DNA of 33,888 nt from Thermoplasmatota archaeon (lineage in GTDB: Archaea; Thermoplasmatota; E2; DHVEG-1), in assembly GCA_030601705.1 (NCBI GenBank), contig JAUWBM010000017.1:1-33888 (forward strand), read 5' to 3'. This document shows, piece after piece, positions 16,728 to 25,710 of this stretch. Positions within the stretch are counted from its first letter, which is position 1. Every line of letters starts with the position of its first letter. A model generated the notes under the pieces. The model searched no databases and was not told the origin of the DNA. It saw only the letters and a program-made list of their open reading frames with translations. The position numbers and the translations under genes were made by a program.

Positions 16728-16747
16728 TGTTTTCTTGTTAAAGTTTA

Positions 16748-17194
16748 GTGTTTGAGATTAGACATGTTCAACCCCAGGATATTTTTTCTGTTGTTAAAAT
16801 TGCTTATGAATCGTTACCAGAACGCTACAGTCCAGAGGTTTTTAATAAATTTTATGAGTTATTCTCTGAAGGATTTTTAGTAGCTGAAAAACTCCATAAA
16901 ATAGTGGGTTTTATTGTAGGAATAAAAACGAGTAATGGGATTGCAAGAATACCATTGTTGTCAGTCGATAAAAAGTTTAGAAAACAAGGCATAGGATCTG
17001 CCTTGATAACTCAATTTTTAAAAGAAATGTCTTTACAGAACATCAGGCAAGTTGAACTTGAAGTAAGAATAAATAATGATGCTGCAATAAAATTCTATAA
17101 AAAACACGGATTTGATGTAATAGAAACTGTACCAAGATTCTATCCAACTGGAGAAGACGCATGTATTATGAAACGGGTTTTACGATCGTGTTAG
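16748..17194 (+). CDS. GNAT family N-acetyltransferase (RimI/Ard1-like)
   Basis: The 148-aa protein has the GNAT fold. Motif A is LSVDKKFRKQGIGSALI, with the acetyl-CoA pyrophosphate loop RKQGIG, and VRINNDAAIKFYKKHGF is the typical motif B of RimI/Ard1 enzymes that acetylate protein N-termini. Length suits archaeal Ard1-type enzymes, although a specific substrate cannot be given. The start is GTG, at the right distance from the shared TATA element for a leaderless transcript; there is no ribosome binding site. The 3' end overlaps the convergent UPF0058 gene by 15 bases. Confidence 0.85.
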   Translation: MFEIRHVQPQDIFSVVKIAYESLPERYSPEVFNKFYELFSEGFLVAEKLHKIVGFIVGIKTSNGIARIPLLSVDKKFRKQGIGSALITQFLKEMSLQNIRQVELEVRINNDAAIKFYKKHGFDVIETVPRFYPTGEDACIMKRVLRSC

Positions 17195-17482
17195 TTCTTT
17201 TTCTTTTTCTGTCATGAATCGTAAAGCCATCATATCAAGACGACCAGCGACTTTTCCTAGCCCCATATCACCGTTGTTATTTGAAAGAATTCCTGCAATA
17301 TCTTTACTTAATGTGAATACAGCTAGTTTGTGCTCCCTTTTTGATTTATGAATTTGATAAGGGGTAATGTCCAGTTTCTCATAATACGTAGATTCACATC
17401 CATGATTTTCGTATATTTGCACTAGCTGGGTTCTTATTTGGTATAAAAACGTGTGTAGTTGTATAAGCTCATCCTTTTGCAT
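17180..17482 (-). CDS. UPF0058 family protein
   Basis: The 100-aa protein matches the archaeal UPF0058 family (PF01893), of unknown function. It begins KDELIQLHTFLYQIRTQL, typical of the family, and has the conserved IHKSKREHKLAVFTLSKDI in the middle. It is mostly helical, with no membrane segment or signal. GGTGGGT upstream of ATG 17482 supports the start. The stop lies inside the end of the convergent acetyltransferase gene. It is close to dnaG and on the same strand (104 bases downstream), a possible transcriptional link. Confidence 0.85.
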   Translation of the reverse strand: MQKDELIQLHTFLYQIRTQLVQIYENHGCESTYYEKLDITPYQIHKSKREHKLAVFTLSKDIAGILSNNNGDMGLGKVAGRLDMMALRFMTEKEKELTRS

Positions 17483-17586
17483 TATAACGACCCACCATTT
17501 TTAGAATACTATATAGACTTTTTATATTTTTTCTACGTTTGTTAGACAGTGTCAATGTCGGCCACATTAACACAATTAGGTTAGCG

Positions 17587-18816
17587 TCACTGGAAATCAC
17601 CTTTTGTGAGAACCTTTACAGATTTAGGCATTTTTATGACATTGCCCATTTTGATACCTATAATCTCTTTCACGTTTTTATTGTTTGCAATATCCAAGAG
17701 ACGTTGCGTAACAATGCCATCAAATACTATTGTAGCGGTCTTTTCGCCCTTCTTGATCTCGTCCGTTAACTCTCTGACAGGTATTTTCTTCAATTCTTTT
17801 CCGTTTTCATCAAGTAGTACTGCTTTGAGGGAGCCTGAAATTTCGTTAAGGATAGATTTGTAACTTTTCTGTTTATCAGTAACGATCTTATCCTCATCTT
17901 CCTTTCTTTCTTTCGGTCTAGAGAAGAATTCCCTCTTAGTTTTTTGAGACTTATCTCCATTTGTTTTTTTATCTCTTCCTATCTTTATGTTATACATATC
18001 CATATATTGCTCTTTTGGTATTTTGTTTTTTAATGACTTCATGATAAGCTTCTGAGGAATCTCTTCGACTTCTCTTGTTTGAGGTGCCCTGGCAACAAAA
18101 TCTACATCTGCCACTTGCAACAGCTCTTTAAGGATAAGCTCACCGCCCCTATCTCCATCAACAAAGATAGTTGTAATTTTTTCTTTGCTCAAGTCAGCAA
18201 CTGTTTTAGGAACATTGGTCCCACCCACAGCAATGACATTTTTTATACCATATTTCAAAAGATTGAGCACATCTCTTCTGCCTTCGACGATAACAATGGC
18301 ATCGCTTTTTTCAATATTGGGTCCAGCTGGACAGTGGTCGGGACCGTAGTTCGTGATTTCTTCAACTTGGACTGCTTGTCTAACATTATCTGCAATACTC
18401 TCTCCGTCAATTTTGCTCTTTTCCATTACTTCACTTAGCAGTTCTTTAGCTCTATCTATAACATGTTTTCTTCTTGATACTCGTACGTCTTCGACTTCTT
18501 CTACTGAAATAACTGCTTTACAGGGACCTACTCTATCTATGCTTTCAAAAGCAGCAGCAAGAATGACAGTTTCTACCTTGTCAAGTGATGTAGGTAATAT
18601 TATTGTACCTTCGCTTTTACCGTTTTTTGATTCTAATTCAACTTCTATTCTTCCCACTCGTGCAGATCGTTGTAATTCTCTTAAATCTAATTCTTCTCCA
18701 AGAAGACCTTCAGTTTGACCAAATATCGCTCCTACGACATCTGATTTTTCAATCACCCCGTCCGCTTTAATAGTAGCCTTAATCATATATTTTGTAGTAG
18801 ATGGATCAATTACCAT
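17587..18816 (-). CDS. dnaG: Archaeal DnaG (TOPRIM primase-like, exosome-associated)
   Basis: The 409-aa protein is archaeal DnaG, known as a subunit of the RNA exosome with poly(A)-binding activity and reported primase activity. The TOPRIM domain (about 171-247) has IVIVEGRRD (Glu178, Asp182) and FVDGDRGG (Asp220 and Asp222), the metal-binding acidic residues. A charged Lys/Glu-rich linker (about 275-325) separates it from the C-terminal domain. GAGGTG lies 6 bases before ATG 18816, the start chosen; the frame also has a GTG at 18825 that is part of that site. A 9-bp hairpin lies 43 bases upstream. It is divergent from metG. Confidence 0.93.
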   Translation of the reverse strand: MVIDPSTTKYMIKATIKADGVIEKSDVVGAIFGQTEGLLGEELDLRELQRSARVGRIEVELESKNGKSEGTIILPTSLDKVETVILAAAFESIDRVGPCKAVISVEEVEDVRVSRRKHVIDRAKELLSEVMEKSKIDGESIADNVRQAVQVEEITNYGPDHCPAGPNIEKSDAIVIVEGRRDVLNLLKYGIKNVIAVGGTNVPKTVADLSKEKITTIFVDGDRGGELILKELLQVADVDFVARAPQTREVEEIPQKLIMKSLKNKIPKEQYMDMYNIKIGRDKKTNGDKSQKTKREFFSRPKERKEDEDKIVTDKQKSYKSILNEISGSLKAVLLDENGKELKKIPVRELTDEIKKGEKTATIVFDGIVTQRLLDIANNKNVKEIIGIKMGNVIKMPKSVKVLTKGDFQ

Positions 18817-18858
18817 TATTTTCACCTCATTACATCAACTTTTTTAAAAATAGCACCT

Positions 18859-18881
18859 TATTCTGCTTCTACAGCAGAATA
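18859..18881 (-). repeat. 9-bp hairpin upstream of dnaG
   Basis: TATTCTGCT and AGCAGAATA form a perfect stem with a 5-base loop in the 252-base gap between divergent dnaG and metG. If dnaG transcription starts upstream of it the hairpin lies in the dnaG leader; otherwise it may be a protein site. I see no known leader RNA family. Confidence 0.4.
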
Positions 18882-19068
18882 GTGGGCATTTGCTCTTCAT
18901 CTGCCTATAATTTTACATATATCACTTGAGCAATTGATTATTTAAATCTCAATATGAGAGTACATTATTTATTAAGTGCCATTTTCCTTAAGTTAATTAT
19001 TGAATAATAGTATAGAGGTTTACGTCATATTTAAATGTTGTGTTTAGTATTCATGTTGAGGTTTTCCC

Positions 19069-21198
19069 ATGAGTGACAAAATATTCATCGGCGTAGCTTG
19101 GCCATATGCAAATGGTTCATTACATCTTGGACATATTGCTGGTTGCTATCTTCCGGCAGATATCTTCGCAAGATATAACAGAATGAAAGGACGAGACGTT
19201 TTAATGGTTTCAGGAAGTGACGAACATGGTACGCCTATTACCATTACTGCAGAAAAGGAAAAAACAACACCACAGACTATTGTAGACAGATATAACAAAG
19301 AGCATACTGAAAATATGAGACAATTAGACATTTCTTTTGATCTTTTTACACGTACAACCACTGAAAATCATGAAAAAATTGTGCAGGATGTTTTCTCAAC
19401 TCTCTACGAAAAAGGCTACATATACAAAAAAAATGTGGACGCGTTTTATTGCAACAGTTGTAACCGTTTTTTGCCGGATAGATATGTAGAGGGTACATGC
19501 CCGTACTGCGGTAATGAAAAGACTAGGGGCGATCAATGTGATGAATGCGGGAAGATACTAGATTCCCAAGAGCTTCTCGACGTAAAATGTAAAATTTGTG
19601 GAAGCACGCCTGAAAGAAGGACAAGTGATCATCTGTTTCTTGCATTGAGTAAATTTGAACCAAAACTGCTTGATTGGATGAAAGATAAAAAATACTGGAA
19701 ACCAAGCGTACTGAAATTTACCTACAACTGGCTAAAGAACGGATTGAAAGATAAAGCAATAACAAGAGATATGGCATGGGGCATAAAAGTTCCAGTTGAA
19801 GGGTTTGAAGGTAAACGAATCTATGTCTGGTTTGATGCTGTTACAGGCTATCTATCTGCGAGCAAAGAATGGTCACAGAGTTTAGGGTATCCCAATAAAT
19901 GGGAAGAATGGTGGAAAAATAAGCAGGCAAAGCATTACTATTTTCTTGCAAAGGATAACATTCCATTCCACAGTTTGATTTGGCCATCCATGCTTATGGG
20001 TTACGATGAGGCATTGAATTTGCCGTATGATATCCCCGCCAATGAATACCTGTGTCTAAAAGGGGAACAATTTTCAAAAAGTAGAGGGTTAGGCATTTTT
20101 GTTTCAGATATTCTAGAAAAGTTTGATGCTGATGCGGTACGGTACTATCTTTCAATAAATATGCCAGAGAATAAGGATACTAACTGGACATGGGATGATT
20201 TTGTGGCAAAAAACAATGATGAAATTGTTGGGACGTATGGCAACTTTATTCACAGGGTCGTCACATTCACACAGAAAAATTTTGGCGAAATACCAAGTCA
20301 GGGAACACTAGATGATTTAGACAAGCAAGCAATCAAAAAAATAGAGGAGATATCTGGGACAGCTAGTGATGCCATAGAAAAATGTAGTTTTAAGAAAGGT
20401 CTTAGAACTGTGATGAGTCTAGCGCAGTTCGGGAATTTTTATTTTGATCAGAACCAACCGTGGAATCTGATAAAAAATGATAAAGAAAGATGTGGTTCTG
20501 TTTTGCATATATGTTTTAAACTTGTTCAGGCTTTAGCTGTATTTATGGCACCATACCTGCCGTTCTCTTCAGATGCTATCTGGAAAATGCTGGGGAACAC
20601 AGATTCTATCAAGAGCTGGGATGATGCACTATCTGAGTTAAAAGAAGGAACACCTCTAGAAAAACCAGCGCCCTTGTTTAAAAAACTTGTTTTAGAAGAT
20701 ATCGTTGAAGAAGCTGATCCGTTTTCAAAACTTGATTTACGTGTTGCGAAAGTTATTGATGTAAAAGATCATCCACAGGCAGATAAATTATATTTAATGC
20801 AACTAGACCTGGGCCCTCTTGGAAAGCGAATCATAGTTGCAGGGATAAAGCCGTGTTACTCAAAAGAAGAACTCAATGGAAAATCTATCATAATTGTAAC
20901 AAATCTTAAATCTGCAACAATTAGAGGTATACAATCTAAGGGAATGTTGCTTGCAGCAGAAGATGATCAGGGCGATGTCTCTCTTCTCGATCCAAAAGAT
21001 GCAACTCCAGGGGCAGAGATATTCGTAGAAGGAATACCAAGAGAACCTGTTTCAGTTTTAGAATTTGATGATTTCAAACAAGTGATAATGACTATAGGGG
21101 ATAAACAAGAGGTTGTATACAATGGAAAACCACTTAAAAGTAAGAATAATACAGTTGTAACCGATAAAAAAGTGAAGATAGGAGTTAGGGTATCATAG
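19069..21198 (+). CDS. metG: Methionyl-tRNA synthetase with C-terminal tRNA-binding domain
   Basis: The 709-aa class I synthetase charges tRNA-Met. HLGH (19-22) is the HIGH motif and FSKSR (335-339) the KMSKS motif. Between them are eight zinc-binding Cys in four pairs (128/131, 144/147, 157/160, 174/177), the double-zinc form. Residues about 555-665 are an OB-fold tRNA-binding domain of the Trbp111 type (DLRVAKVIDVKDHPQADKLY, then IRGIQSKGMLLAA), fused to the C-terminus. About 40 further residues follow. GAGG 8 bases upstream supports ATG 19069. purC follows after 17 bases, so the two are probably one transcript. Confidence 0.96.
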   Translation: MSDKIFIGVAWPYANGSLHLGHIAGCYLPADIFARYNRMKGRDVLMVSGSDEHGTPITITAEKEKTTPQTIVDRYNKEHTENMRQLDISFDLFTRTTTENHEKIVQDVFSTLYEKGYIYKKNVDAFYCNSCNRFLPDRYVEGTCPYCGNEKTRGDQCDECGKILDSQELLDVKCKICGSTPERRTSDHLFLALSKFEPKLLDWMKDKKYWKPSVLKFTYNWLKNGLKDKAITRDMAWGIKVPVEGFEGKRIYVWFDAVTGYLSASKEWSQSLGYPNKWEEWWKNKQAKHYYFLAKDNIPFHSLIWPSMLMGYDEALNLPYDIPANEYLCLKGEQFSKSRGLGIFVSDILEKFDADAVRYYLSINMPENKDTNWTWDDFVAKNNDEIVGTYGNFIHRVVTFTQKNFGEIPSQGTLDDLDKQAIKKIEEISGTASDAIEKCSFKKGLRTVMSLAQFGNFYFDQNQPWNLIKNDKERCGSVLHICFKLVQALAVFMAPYLPFSSDAIWKMLGNTDSIKSWDDALSELKEGTPLEKPAPLFKKLVLEDIVEEADPFSKLDLRVAKVIDVKDHPQADKLYLMQLDLGPLGKRIIVAGIKPCYSKEELNGKSIIIVTNLKSATIRGIQSKGMLLAAEDDQGDVSLLDPKDATPGAEIFVEGIPREPVSVLEFDDFKQVIMTIGDKQEVVYNGKPLKSKNNTVVTDKKVKIGVRVS

Positions 21199-21215
21199 GC
21201 CCGAAGGAGAACAAT

Positions 21216-22112
21216 ATGATTTCTGATATCGTGACGCAAACTGATTTACCTTTAAATGTATTAAATAGGGGAAAAGTCCGAGATATCTACGATCTTGGCG
21301 ATAAACTGCTCATAATAACGACAGATAGAATATCTGCTTTTGACTATGTACTTTCCAGCCCAATACCATCAAAAGGCGCCTGCCTTACCCAACTATCTAA
21401 ATTCTGGTTTGATTATACAAAGGACATTGTGAACAACCATTTGATCTCTACAGAACTTAATGACTTTCCAGATGAACTGCAGGATTACGACAAATACCTT
21501 GAACATAGGACCATGTTAGCTAAAAAAACCAAGGTTATTCCTATTGAATGTATAGTAAGAGGTTATATCTCTGGTTCAGCATGGAAATCATACAAAAAAG
21601 ACGGAACAGTATGTAGAATAAAACAATCTGGTGGTTTGCAAGAATCGGAGCAGTTTGATGAACCATTATTTACTCCCTCTACCAAAGCTGAAACAGGACA
21701 TGACATTAATATCTCGTTTGAGAAAATGAAAGAATTAGTTGGAGGAGGTGTTGCAGAACAGCTTGAAGAGTTTTCTTTGAACGTATACAAGACTGCTTCA
21801 GAGTATGCACAAAAACGAGGAATAATCATTGCAGATACAAAGTTTGAATTTGGACTGTTAAATAGCGAAATAATACTGATTGATGAGTTATTAACTCCTG
21901 ATTCATCTCGTTTCTGGCCTGCGGATAAATACGAACCTGGAAAGTCTCAGCCAAGTTTTGATAAGCAGTTTGTACGAGATTATCTAAATTCTACGGGATG
22001 GGATAAAAATTCTACTCCTCCACAGTTGCCAGACGAGGTTATAACGGAAACCCAAAGAAAATATAAAGAGGCATATGAAAAAATAACTGGGAAGAAATTT
22101 ATATTCCAATGA
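21216..22112 (+). CDS. purC: SAICAR synthetase PurC
   Basis: The 298-aa enzyme joins aspartate to CAIR in purine synthesis, using ATP. Family motifs are GKVRDIYDL near the start, TDRISAFDYVL, VRGYISGSAWKSY and the DELLTPDSSRFWP signature. It is longer than the approximately 240-residue form of many archaea and resembles the long yeast Ade1-like type, with an extra region including KSQPSFDKQFVRDYL. This could reflect an acquired gene, but base composition does not stand out. GGAG lies 7 bases before ATG 21216. It forms an operon with metG. Confidence 0.95.
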   Translation: MISDIVTQTDLPLNVLNRGKVRDIYDLGDKLLIITTDRISAFDYVLSSPIPSKGACLTQLSKFWFDYTKDIVNNHLISTELNDFPDELQDYDKYLEHRTMLAKKTKVIPIECIVRGYISGSAWKSYKKDGTVCRIKQSGGLQESEQFDEPLFTPSTKAETGHDINISFEKMKELVGGGVAEQLEEFSLNVYKTASEYAQKRGIIIADTKFEFGLLNSEIILIDELLTPDSSRFWPADKYEPGKSQPSFDKQFVRDYLNSTGWDKNSTPPQLPDEVITETQRKYKEAYEKITGKKFIFQ

Positions 22113-22219
22113 TTACTGTTGTCTGCAATATAATTTTTTTTATATAAAAATAAACGAAAAGATTAAATAATACAAATATTAATGTAACACTTGGGCAGCA
22201 ATAATACTGAGGTGTAATT

Positions 22220-24856
22220 TTGATAAAAAAAGGACTAAGCTTAATCATAATCATAAGTGTTGTAATTTCTATAATGCCTCCATTTGCAATACAAGGTGAA
22301 ACAACATCGATAAAAAATGATGCAATCATAAATGATGGTAGTTTTGAGATGTCTTCAAAGTCATCGACTATATCTGATGATTCCGGCAATCAGGACGGTC
22401 GATTTATATCAAAGTTGCAATGGTTTTCTCCAAATGGTGAACTGCCTGGAACTTATAACGAATATCTTAACAGACATCCTCTTGTTCCTGCTCAGTTTTC
22501 AACACCCGGAAATGGAATAGATCCACTAGAACATTTAGAAAACTCTATATCAATACTGGTTGATACTGGCTTGTATCTGAAGATAACTGTGGCTCTAAAC
22601 CAATACATCGATGATCTGGAAGCAGAAGGCCACCCGGTGTTTCTTCAAACAGTTTTAGGTGGTACGCCCGAAGAAATCAAAGAATGGATAACTCAACGTT
22701 ATAATTCGGGAAGTACTGGTATTGTCCTCGTTGGAGATATTACAGCTGCTTGGGCTGAAGTTTCAGGATCGGTTTTTCCCTGTGATTTGTTTTATATGGA
22801 TCTTGATGGAAACTGGGAAGATAATGACTTGGATGGTGTTTATGAGATTCATACTGCCGGTGATGGTGATATGGGTCCTGAGGTGTATGTCGGTCGTATT
22901 TATGCTTATACGCTAACTTATGATACTGAAGCTACTATGGTTAATGAATATTTAGCTAAGGTTCATGCATATCGTTCTGATGAGTTGGAGCAGCCATGGC
23001 GGGGACTGGAATATGTCGACGAGGACTGGTATGACATGGATGTGCACCTGGATCTTATCTACGGAAATGATGTTGCTCGACACGATTACGGTTACTTTAC
23101 TACAGGGGAGGACTACCTAGACCAAATGGACTTAGGGCAGCATTTCGTCCAGGTTTGCGCGCATAGTTATTCAGGTGGACATCATTTTGGTAGACGTCCT
23201 ACCGAATCCGCTAGCTATGCCCATATATACGTCTATAGTCCAACCAGTCGATCGGCCAAGTTATTACTAGGTAGCGATGATGGCATCAAGATCTGGTTGA
23301 ATGGAGACAATATTTACACCAATGATAGATATGGAGGTTGGTATCAGGATGCTTACGAGGTGGATGTGACTTTGAATGAAGGATGGAATCAGATGTTATG
23401 CAAAATAAGTCAAAGAGGTGGAGATTACAAGTTCTCCGCGCATTTCACCGACACAAACTATATTACATTTGATGATCTAGAGTATCAAATAAACGACCCT
23501 GAATCACATGGAGGAGAGGCCGAATTCATCCGCAGTTGGTTACTCAATGGTTTTCATCAGGATGTATCAGGTAATTTCTGGGATTACCTAACTACGAACT
23601 ATCTTGGTGTAAATGAAGCTTCTGTGAATCCAGATGATGGCGACATTATGGGTGGTAAAACATGGACAACATATGATTCTGGTAACCCCTATATAGATAT
23701 GGCTGATTATTGCAATAATGCAGATTTCGGTGTCTGCTATGCTTTTGTCAGAGTAAATGCTGATGTTGGTACATCATGTCAACTCTGGATGGGTTACGAC
23801 GATGGAGCACGGGTATGGTTGAATGGTGCCGAAGTCTCATATGATAACCGATATGGTGGTTTTGAAGCTGATATGGCAAAGGTAAATGTTACTCTTCAGT
23901 CTGGCGAAAACAGATTGCTCATAAAGATTTCTGAATGGATGGGCAGTCATGGCTTCAGTGCTCGTTTCTGTTTGCCCAATGGCAGTGCCATAGAAGGTCT
24001 TACATACGATCCCGAACCAACGCCAATTGCCCATATTGGCACCTGGCTTGTAAATGGTCCTTACACTAATCCTGATCCGGCTACTCGATTGAGCACCGAT
24101 TATCTTGGCGATGAAGCGAATGTCACACCAAGTGAGGGCGATCCTGCCCCCTTCGGTAATTGGGAACGAGGCATTGGGAATGGTTGCCCATTTGATATTG
24201 GCGTTTTCTTTGACCATGGCGATTGGGTGCTTTCAGAGGACGTACAGAATCGTGACCCTCCTGTATTGTTCTATAATCTTTTCGCATGTGGACCTGGTCG
24301 GTTCACTGATGAAAACTACTTGGCAGGAGCATATATTTTCCATACGACCTATGGGTTGATTACCATTGCTTCTTCAAAGAGTGGCAGTATGCTAAACTTT
24401 GACGACTTTACAGGACCTCTCAGTGAAAGAAAGAGTATTGGCGAGGCTTTTTGTGAATGGTTTGATGCCCAGGCACCCTTTTTGCAGTGGGAAAAGGAAT
24501 GGTATTATGGAATGGTTGTATGCGGTGATCCAACATTGAGTCTCAATCTTAAAACGCAGATGAAAATTACAAAGCCTGAAGAGGCAATCTACATTAGGGA
24601 TAATAAGATTCTACCGTTCTTCCTACCCATTCTTATCGGAAAGATAACTATTGAAGCAGATGCAACAAATAAAGAATATGGAATAAATAGAGTCGAATTT
24701 TTAGTTGACAATGATATAAAAGAGAACGATAGCTCAGAACCCTATAGTTATTTGTGGAATGAGCCTGCATTCTTCCGACATAATATCAAAGTTATAGCAT
24801 ATGATAACACTGGCAAAAGTACATCCAAAGAAATCATTGTGTGGAAGTTTTTCTAA
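22220..24856 (+). CDS. Secreted C25 (gingipain-like) cysteine peptidase with tandem PA14-like inserts
   Basis: The 878-aa protein has a signal peptide (1-26). The peptidase part begins near 110 (GIVLVGDI, EVYVGRIYA) and carries the likely catalytic His315 in VQVCAHS and Cys690 in FYNLFACGPG, as in the caspase-like C25 family; TYGLITIASSKSGSML follows. Between His and Cys lie about 340 residues with two PA14-like modules (about 325-415 and 437-590) sharing DDGxxxWLNG and NDRYGG or DNRYGG, plus the first part of a third (about 606-648). Residues about 805-878 are an Ig-like domain related to that of the gene at 14828. The start is TTG, 5 bases after GAGGTG. Gingipain-like peptidases cut surface or extracellular proteins; the target is unknown. 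Confidence 0.8.
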   Translation: MIKKGLSLIIIISVVISIMPPFAIQGETTSIKNDAIINDGSFEMSSKSSTISDDSGNQDGRFISKLQWFSPNGELPGTYNEYLNRHPLVPAQFSTPGNGIDPLEHLENSISILVDTGLYLKITVALNQYIDDLEAEGHPVFLQTVLGGTPEEIKEWITQRYNSGSTGIVLVGDITAAWAEVSGSVFPCDLFYMDLDGNWEDNDLDGVYEIHTAGDGDMGPEVYVGRIYAYTLTYDTEATMVNEYLAKVHAYRSDELEQPWRGLEYVDEDWYDMDVHLDLIYGNDVARHDYGYFTTGEDYLDQMDLGQHFVQVCAHSYSGGHHFGRRPTESASYAHIYVYSPTSRSAKLLLGSDDGIKIWLNGDNIYTNDRYGGWYQDAYEVDVTLNEGWNQMLCKISQRGGDYKFSAHFTDTNYITFDDLEYQINDPESHGGEAEFIRSWLLNGFHQDVSGNFWDYLTTNYLGVNEASVNPDDGDIMGGKTWTTYDSGNPYIDMADYCNNADFGVCYAFVRVNADVGTSCQLWMGYDDGARVWLNGAEVSYDNRYGGFEADMAKVNVTLQSGENRLLIKISEWMGSHGFSARFCLPNGSAIEGLTYDPEPTPIAHIGTWLVNGPYTNPDPATRLSTDYLGDEANVTPSEGDPAPFGNWERGIGNGCPFDIGVFFDHGDWVLSEDVQNRDPPVLFYNLFACGPGRFTDENYLAGAYIFHTTYGLITIASSKSGSMLNFDDFTGPLSERKSIGEAFCEWFDAQAPFLQWEKEWYYGMVVCGDPTLSLNLKTQMKITKPEEAIYIRDNKILPFFLPILIGKITIEADATNKEYGINRVEFLVDNDIKENDSSEPYSYLWNEPAFFRHNIKVIAYDNTGKSTSKEIIVWKFF

Positions 24857-24916
24857 TAAATAATTCAATAGACAAACAAATATATCAGTTCTGCATTATT
24901 AATATGGGGAAAGAAT

Positions 24917-25501
24917 ATGAATAAGAAGATACTCATCGGCAGTGTCATAGCAGTTGTAATACTGGTTCTGGTGTCATTTACTTCTGTAGTTGGGTATAGT
25001 AGTGTTAAATCTAATTCTGCAATAAACTCTCCATTGTTCAGTATAAGGACACAAAGGGCGATAGATAAAGAAATCAAAGATTTTACTTGCGATTATGTTG
25101 GAAAGGGGAAAGAAATTAAAATACATTTACCTGAAAGGACTTATAAATCAGAATTGGTTGAAAAGTTTGTCAACAGTATCAAAATGATGGATGATAAATC
25201 ATTTGATAGGTTTGTAGATTTAATTATTGAACATCTCCATGATAAAGATGGTTTTCAAGGATATACTACAGAAGAAATTGTTCTATCTCTTCACCAATTA
25301 AAGTTTAATCCAAGTAAAATAAAACGAGACGTTATTGAAAGTAAACAAACGAAATTAGCAACTGAAGCTCTCCCTACTGAATGTATAGGGATGTGTTTTA
25401 CGATAGGTTCCAATTATATGATTTGCTTGATTGCTATAATTTTTTTATTTTTATTATTTATTATAATATCCATTATTGATTTTATAAATTCACACTTTTA
25501 A
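24917..25501 (+). CDS. Small membrane protein with two terminal membrane segments, unknown family
   Basis: The 194-aa protein has an N-terminal hydrophobic segment (about 5-26). A motif-like stretch, SPLFSIRTQRAIDKE, follows, then DFTCDYVGKGKEI. The middle (about 75-150) is helical and charged and reads KMMDDKSFDRFVDLIIEHL. A Cys-containing CIGMCFTIGSNYMIC comes just before a strong C-terminal membrane helix (about 168-192). I have an impression of related proteins with the same N-terminal plan in other uncultured archaea but cannot name a family. GGGG 7 bases upstream supports ATG 24917. It is the last plus-strand gene before a bidirectional terminator, 60 bases after the C25 peptidase, possibly cotranscribed with it. 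Confidence 0.7.
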   Translation: MNKKILIGSVIAVVILVLVSFTSVVGYSSVKSNSAINSPLFSIRTQRAIDKEIKDFTCDYVGKGKEIKIHLPERTYKSELVEKFVNSIKMMDDKSFDRFVDLIIEHLHDKDGFQGYTTEEIVLSLHQLKFNPSKIKRDVIESKQTKLATEALPTECIGMCFTIGSNYMICLIAIIFLFLLFIIISIIDFINSHF

Positions 25502-25568
25502 TAAACTGTAATGCTTAATATTCATGGATGCTTCTAGCTAAAAACAAATTGGCAGTAAAATAATACAT

Positions 25569-25600
25569 TTTTTTCATTCAAATATAGTGGAATGAAAAAA
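25569..25600. terminator. Bidirectional terminator-like hairpin
   Basis: TTTTTTCATTC (25569-25579) and GAATGAAAAAA (25590-25600) form an 11-bp stem with a 10-base loop. It carries T and A runs suited to termination from both sides, between the plus-strand membrane protein and the minus-strand nadE operon. Confidence 0.6.
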
Positions 25601-25710
25601 TCATTCCAAGCAAGGATTCAAGCTGGACACCTCAGAAAAAGTCTAATCAGGAGAAATCTATCTTGTTCTTGTTGGCAAATAGTTTTACTAAACTTTTCGA
25701 TTTTATCTTT

